Assembly (NCBI GenBank): GCA_017303635.1
Contig: JAFLCG010000001.1
Span: forward strand, 843,148-907,147
Length of the DNA: 64,000 nucleotides
Direction of reading: 5' to 3'
Source: Anaerolineae bacterium
Lineage (GTDB): Bacteria; Chloroflexota; Anaerolineae; Aggregatilineales; Phototrophicaceae
Shown one piece after another: positions 60,981 through 64,000 of this stretch. The position numbers and the translations under genes were made by a program. Under the pieces are notes generated by a model. The model was given only the letters and a program-made list of their open reading frames with translations. It was not told the origin of the DNA and ran no database searches. Every line of letters begins with the position of its first letter. Positions within the stretch are counted from its first letter, which is position 1.

Positions 60981-61634
60981 ATGCACTATTCCCCAATCCA
61001 GATCGCGGAAGCCTGTTTGCAGGCGGGTGAGTTGAGCCAGGCCATCGAGGTACTCGATTCGCATCTACACGAACATCCGGCAGATGACGAGGCCCGGCGG
61101 CTGCGAGCCAACGTCCGTCTGCGCCAACCGGAGGTCGAGTCGGTTCAGGCAGCCCTGGTTGATTTGGGTGCGCTGAGCCAACCCACCCTGGCAGATTGGC
61201 TGGCCTGTTCGGTCGCGGCGGAGCGCCTGGGCGATCTGCCCGCCGCGGTGCGCTATGGCGAGCAGGCGCGGGCTCTCGCCCCGGATGATGATCGTTTCGC
61301 CGAGCGCTTGATTACCCTGCACTTGCGTGCGGGTCAACTGGAAGCCGCGCGGACGCTGCTGGGGACTTTGCCACGACGTTGGTCTTGGCTGCGCTGGGCA
61401 GGCGATGTGGAGGCCCAGGCCGGGGATATTGCCGGAGCCATCCGACTGTACGGGGCTGCGCTACAGGATTTTGAGACACATCATCAGGCACCCAATCCGT
61501 TTATGCAGGCGCTTTATGCGGAGATTGTGGCGCGGCGGGCGGCTCTCTTTGCCCAATCCGGGGATATCCAGGCGGCCAAGGCGGACACTGACTTGCTTGA
61601 GAAAATCGCGCCTGGGCGTTGGGGACAGTCATGA
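60981..61634 (+). CDS. TPR-repeat protein
   Basis: A 217-residue helical protein with at least four TPR-like units: AEACLQAGELSQAIEVLDSH near the N-terminus, a middle pair (AAERLGDLPAAVRYGEQARA and LHLRAGQLEAARTLLG) and a final AQAGDIAGAIRLYGAAL. TPRs bind partner proteins; the likely partner is the preceding gene product. Confidence 0.8.
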   Translation: MHYSPIQIAEACLQAGELSQAIEVLDSHLHEHPADDEARRLRANVRLRQPEVESVQAALVDLGALSQPTLADWLACSVAAERLGDLPAAVRYGEQARALAPDDDRFAERLITLHLRAGQLEAARTLLGTLPRRWSWLRWAGDVEAQAGDIAGAIRLYGAALQDFETHHQAPNPFMQALYAEIVARRAALFAQSGDIQAAKADTDLLEKIAPGRWGQS

Positions 61635-61693
61635 AAGTTATGAAATTTTTCCCAATTTTGTATAAATGTAGACTCCATAAACACTATCCCCTC

Positions 61694-61699
61694 TATAAT
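61694..61699 (+). promoter_or_regulatory. Candidate -10 box of the response-regulator operon
   Basis: Perfect TATAAT, 42 bases before the start at 61741. TAGACT lies 19 bases upstream as a weak -35. Confidence 0.45.
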
Positions 61700-61740
61700 G
61701 ACTCTATCTTTTATCACTACCGTTATACGGATTAATCAGC

Positions 61741-62145
61741 ATGTCGAGTTCTTCTACACTGCCCATTCTGATAGTGGATGACAATGTTGATTTGGCTGAA
61801 ATCGTGCGGATCACCCTGACGGGTGCCGGTTTTGAGACCCACGTGGCAATTGGTGGTCAGGCCGCGCTCGACTACCTGGAGAGTAACCCTGTCCGCCTGA
61901 TGGTACTGGACATCACCATGCCAGACATCAACGGCTGGAAGGTACTGGAGACGGTGAAGGCGCGCTACCCCGACCAGACTTTCCCGGTCATCATGCTGAC
62001 TGCGCTCAGCGACCCGGCCAATAAGCTGATCGGAAAGTTGCAGGATCGCGTCAGCCACTACATGGTCAAGCCTTTCCACCCGCAGACTCTGCTCAAAGTG
62101 GTGAAGGAAGTCCTGCAAATTCAGGCTGTCAGCATCCCGGCCTAA
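61741..62145 (+). CDS. Single-domain response regulator
   Basis: A 134-residue CheY-like receiver with all key residues: acidic pair in LIVDDNVD, phosphoacceptor Asp in LMVLDITMPDING, Thr in IMLTAL and Lys in YMVKPFHP. It has no output domain, so it acts by protein binding. It contrasts with the degenerate receiver at 4279. The next gene starts 3 bases after its stop. Confidence 0.92.
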   Translation: MSSSSTLPILIVDDNVDLAEIVRITLTGAGFETHVAIGGQAALDYLESNPVRLMVLDITMPDINGWKVLETVKARYPDQTFPVIMLTALSDPANKLIGKLQDRVSHYMVKPFHPQTLLKVVKEVLQIQAVSIPA

Positions 62146-62148
62146 ACC

Positions 62149-62709
62149 GTGCCGGACTCACCGGAAGACCGCGAAGCGCGTTACGCCGAAATCCTCCGGC
62201 GGATCGAAGCGCGTAAGAGCCAGCCCGCACCTCAACAGGTCGGGCTGGCTGCGATTCTGGATGGTCTGAATGCGCTCGGCGCTCTGGATGAACTGAAGCG
62301 TCGTGCTCATCCCAGGTTCAATCTCTATGGCCCGCGCAGCTTGCAGGCTGCCCATCCCGCAGCGGATGGTGGTTGGATGGGGGCGGTTATCTGGGCGAAG
62401 GAACGCGGCTACTATCACTACCAGCAGATCACCCTGTTGGGGGTATGGGCGGTGGCGGAGACTGGCGGTGCGGTGAAGATCATCGCTGGAACCAAGGTGC
62501 TGGACTTCAATCATCCCCTGTTCAACCCGGAAGCCTACTACCACACCATCAAGAAGGACTTCTATCTCTACTACCCGGATGATGGCTCACCGCCCAATGT
62601 GTCTGCGGCAGTTCTTTATCAGGCGACTTATTCGGATGGCGAACGCCTGACGATCCGCGCTGCTCTGGCGGGTGTGCTGAAGGAATGGTTCAAAAAGGCT
62701 CAGGGATGA
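62149..62709 (+). CDS. Hypothetical protein coupled to the response regulator
   Basis: A 186-residue soluble protein starting at GTG, with a charged N-terminal helix (EDREARYAEILRRIEARK) and a domain rich in aromatics (YYHYQQITLLGVWAV, YYHTIKKDFYLYYP). I do not recognise the family. Tight spacing to the receiver gene suggests it acts with it. Confidence 0.7.
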   Translation: MPDSPEDREARYAEILRRIEARKSQPAPQQVGLAAILDGLNALGALDELKRRAHPRFNLYGPRSLQAAHPAADGGWMGAVIWAKERGYYHYQQITLLGVWAVAETGGAVKIIAGTKVLDFNHPLFNPEAYYHTIKKDFYLYYPDDGSPPNVSAAVLYQATYSDGERLTIRAALAGVLKEWFKKAQG

Positions 62710-62740
62710 GAAAACGGGGCAAGCCGAACGCTTGCCCCGT
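62710..62740 (-). terminator. Terminator between convergent genes
   Basis: ACGGGGCAAG (62714-62723) and CTTGCCCCGT (62731-62740) form a perfect 10-bp stem. Read leftward it is followed by TTTTCTC, so it best fits the end of the binding-protein gene. Confidence 0.8.
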
Positions 62741-62754
62741 CATCATTCGGGGAA

Positions 62755-63876
62755 CTACGATGCGCCGATGCCGATCTTGATCTCGTCCCAGGCGTCGCCA
62801 TAACGCTGTTCGGTGACGGCCATCAAGTCCTGCCCATCTTCGGTGGTGCCAGTGGGTGTCAGGACGAAGACCAGGTTCTCCATCTGGACTTCGCCGGGGT
62901 AGAGCGCCGGATCATTCAGCAGAACTTCATCGATCAATCCGGCATCAATGGCGGCCTGATTGGGCGAGGAAAAGGCGGTGAAATTGCTGATGTCCGCGCC
63001 GACTTTGGGATCGAGGATGTAGTCGATGAAGGCGTGGGCCAGCCCCGGATTGAGCGCACCCACCGGGATCGCCATGTTATCAATCCAGGCGATGCTGCCT
63101 TCTTCCGGGATCACATAGCGGAAGTCGCTAGTGCAGGCCGGGTCTTCCGCGCATTGGGCGATCACCTGCAGGATGTCGCCACTCCATTCAAAGACCATAT
63201 CGGCCTCACCGCGTGCCAGTTGTTCCTGACCATCGTCCGGCGCAATCGAAATGACGTTGCTGCCGTTTTCGATTAGAAAGGCTTTGGCGACATCAATCTC
63301 TGCCTGATCGGTAGTATTCGGATTGAGACCAAGCATCTTCAGGGCAATTGCAAAGACGGCCCGTTTGTCTTCAATCCAGGCGACGGTCCCACCATATTCA
63401 AAGAATTGCTGCCAGGAGGTGACTTCCTCACCGACGTTGCTGTAGTTGTAGCCGATGCCCATCGTCCCCCACTGATACGGCATAGAGTAGACATTGCCGG
63501 GGTCAAAGACGGTATCCAGCAAACCAGGGCTGACGTTCGCCATGTTGGGGATCAGGCTGTGATCGAGCGGTTCCAGCAGCCCTTCAGCGATCATCGAGGC
63601 CAACGTGTCGTTGGTTGGCACCACGATGTCAAAGCCGGGGTTGCCCTGGCGCAAGCGCGCCTGTAACTCATCGTTGCTGCCGTATACATCATAGTTGACG
63701 GTCACACCGCACAGGGTCTCGAAGTTCGAGATGGTATCCGGTGCCACATAGGTCGACCAGTTGTAAACGTTGAGGGTTTGACCAGCGAACTCGGCGGGGC
63801 AATCCCACTCGATACCTTCAATGCTGGCCTGTGCTGAAACAACCGACACACCCAATGCTGCCATGAGCATGACTAG
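62755..63876 (-). CDS. Polyamine-type ABC binding protein (PotD-like), 5' end broken by an IS
   Basis: The mature part is a clear PotD/PotF-type solute-binding protein: LNVYNWSTYVAPDTISNFE, DVYGSNDELQARLRQGN, FDIVVPTNDTLASMI and PYQWGTMGIGYNY, with IAMDNMAIPVGA-like residues later. Such proteins bind spermidine or putrescine for an ABC importer. The reading frame starts inside foreign DNA: residues before LVMLMAALGVSVVSAQA come from an IS element. The native signal peptide is cut in its hydrophobic core, so a shortened signal (ATG 63870) remains. Export is doubtful; treat as a probably disrupted gene. Confidence 0.8.
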   Translation of the reverse strand, partial: LVMLMAALGVSVVSAQASIEGIEWDCPAEFAGQTLNVYNWSTYVAPDTISNFETLCGVTVNYDVYGSNDELQARLRQGNPGFDIVVPTNDTLASMIAEGLLEPLDHSLIPNMANVSPGLLDTVFDPGNVYSMPYQWGTMGIGYNYSNVGEEVTSWQQFFEYGGTVAWIEDKRAVFAIALKMLGLNPNTTDQAEIDVAKAFLIENGSNVISIAPDDGQEQLARGEADMVFEWSGDILQVIAQCAEDPACTSDFRYVIPEEGSIAWIDNMAIPVGALNPGLAHAFIDYILDPKVGADISNFTAFSSPNQAAIDAGLIDEVLLNDPALYPGEVQMENLVFVLTPTGTTEDGQDLMAVTEQRYGDAWDEIKIGIGAS

Positions 63877-64000
63877 GTTGTGTTGACATTTGAGGTATAT
63901 TGGTCGGATGAAACCTGTGACGCTGACCAATGACCAGTGGACAAAAATCCACGCTTTTCTGAGGCAAGAACCGCGAGCCTATGTCGGGAACGAAACGGAA
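63877..64000 (+). mobile_element. Left end of an IS5-family-like insertion sequence
   Basis: The binding-protein sequence changes at about 63876 into DNA that carries a transposase start. The junction has CTAG (63873-63876), compatible with a TA or CTAG target. GGTTGTGTTGACATTTGAGG (63877-63896) is the presumed left terminal repeat. The right end is outside the window. Confidence 0.65.
63908..64000 (+). CDS. IS5-family-like transposase, N-terminal part
   Basis: Thirty-one codons from ATG 63908 run to the window edge: MKPVTLTNDQWTKIHAFL then RQEPRAYVGNETE. The pattern of W-x-x-I-x-x-F-L followed by a Pro and a Tyr-Val-Gly segment is typical of the start of IS5-family (IS427-like) transposases. 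The catalytic DDE part is not in the window. Confidence 0.7.
   Translation, partial: MKPVTLTNDQWTKIHAFLRQEPRAYVGNETE

Noticed and set aside
1..64000. tRNA, rRNA and replication origin signals
   Set aside because: Spacers were read for T-loop-like words, DnaA-box clusters and rRNA-like sequence; nothing convincing was found, though a covariance search could still reveal a tRNA.

Overview
The window looks like a chromosomal segment of a Chloroflexota bacterium, probably Anaerolineae-like. This is an inference from gene style: moderately high GC, frequent GTG and TTG starts, a Ser/Thr kinase with a very long Thr/Pro-rich stalk, an FtsH-like protease beside a degenerate twin, tandem DEAD-box helicases, many envelope glycosyltransferases and abundant short dispersed repeats. 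No rRNA, tRNA or CRISPR array was recognised.

Layout. 1-8.2 kb: mixed single genes (secreted PPC-like protein, LOG-family hydrolase, GH13 enzyme, cupin, degenerate response regulator, GNAT, RfaE1-like kinase, TetR regulator) ending in a divergent TetR / Tat-exported lactonase-like pair with a clear promoter and operator. 8.2-13.1 kb: a leftward glycan/envelope operon (VanZ-like, membrane protein, GT4, GNAT, fused GT9-GT26). 13.1-18.5 kb: Met-rich secreted protein, metallo-hydrolase, SpoU methyltransferase, a repeat-flanked DUF5681 gene, and a cysteine synthase preceded by a poly-cysteine leader peptide with attenuator-type hairpins. 18.5-25.7 kb: beta-lactamase-like hydrolase and a leftward cluster of a lipoprotein, an FtsH-like protease, a protease-dead FtsH-like partner and a CoxE-like VWA protein. 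25.9-36 kb: membrane glycosyltransferase, duplicated XisI-like protein, DUF4013 protein, TlpA and TolB-like proteins, AsnRS, UBP zinc finger, Dtd, rhomboid and a membrane-anchored MutS-like ATPase. 36-43 kb: two DEAD-box helicases, then a sugar ABC importer (binding protein, permease, single-domain ATPase). 43-51 kb: exopolysaccharide genes (GT4, polyprenyl glycosylphosphotransferase, ArnT-like transferase), a VapBC-like pair and a secreted GH39/GH5-like protein. 51-59 kb: the receptor-like kinase, DUF177 protein and RpoD-type sigma factor behind a promoter with paired palindromes, then patatin and inositol monophosphatase. 59-64 kb: hypothetical, TPR and response-regulator genes, and a polyamine-binding-protein gene whose signal-peptide region is cut by an IS5-like element running off the right edge.

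Three dispersed repeat families recur between genes and sometimes inside coding sequence. R1 is a GC-rich palindrome of the type GTAGGGGCGCAC/GTGCGCCC. R2 is a purine-rich GCAGAGG/ACGCAAAG element, in two copies followed by a CAGGTAA palindrome. R3 is made of short tandem words such as GAACTGTGAACT, AGTACTCAGTACT or AGTCGATAGTCGATAG. The strongest candidates for new biology are the cysteine attenuator (18.16-18.40 kb), the protease/pseudoprotease cluster (19.7-25.7 kb) and the palindrome pair upstream of DUF177-rpoD (55.2-55.3 kb).
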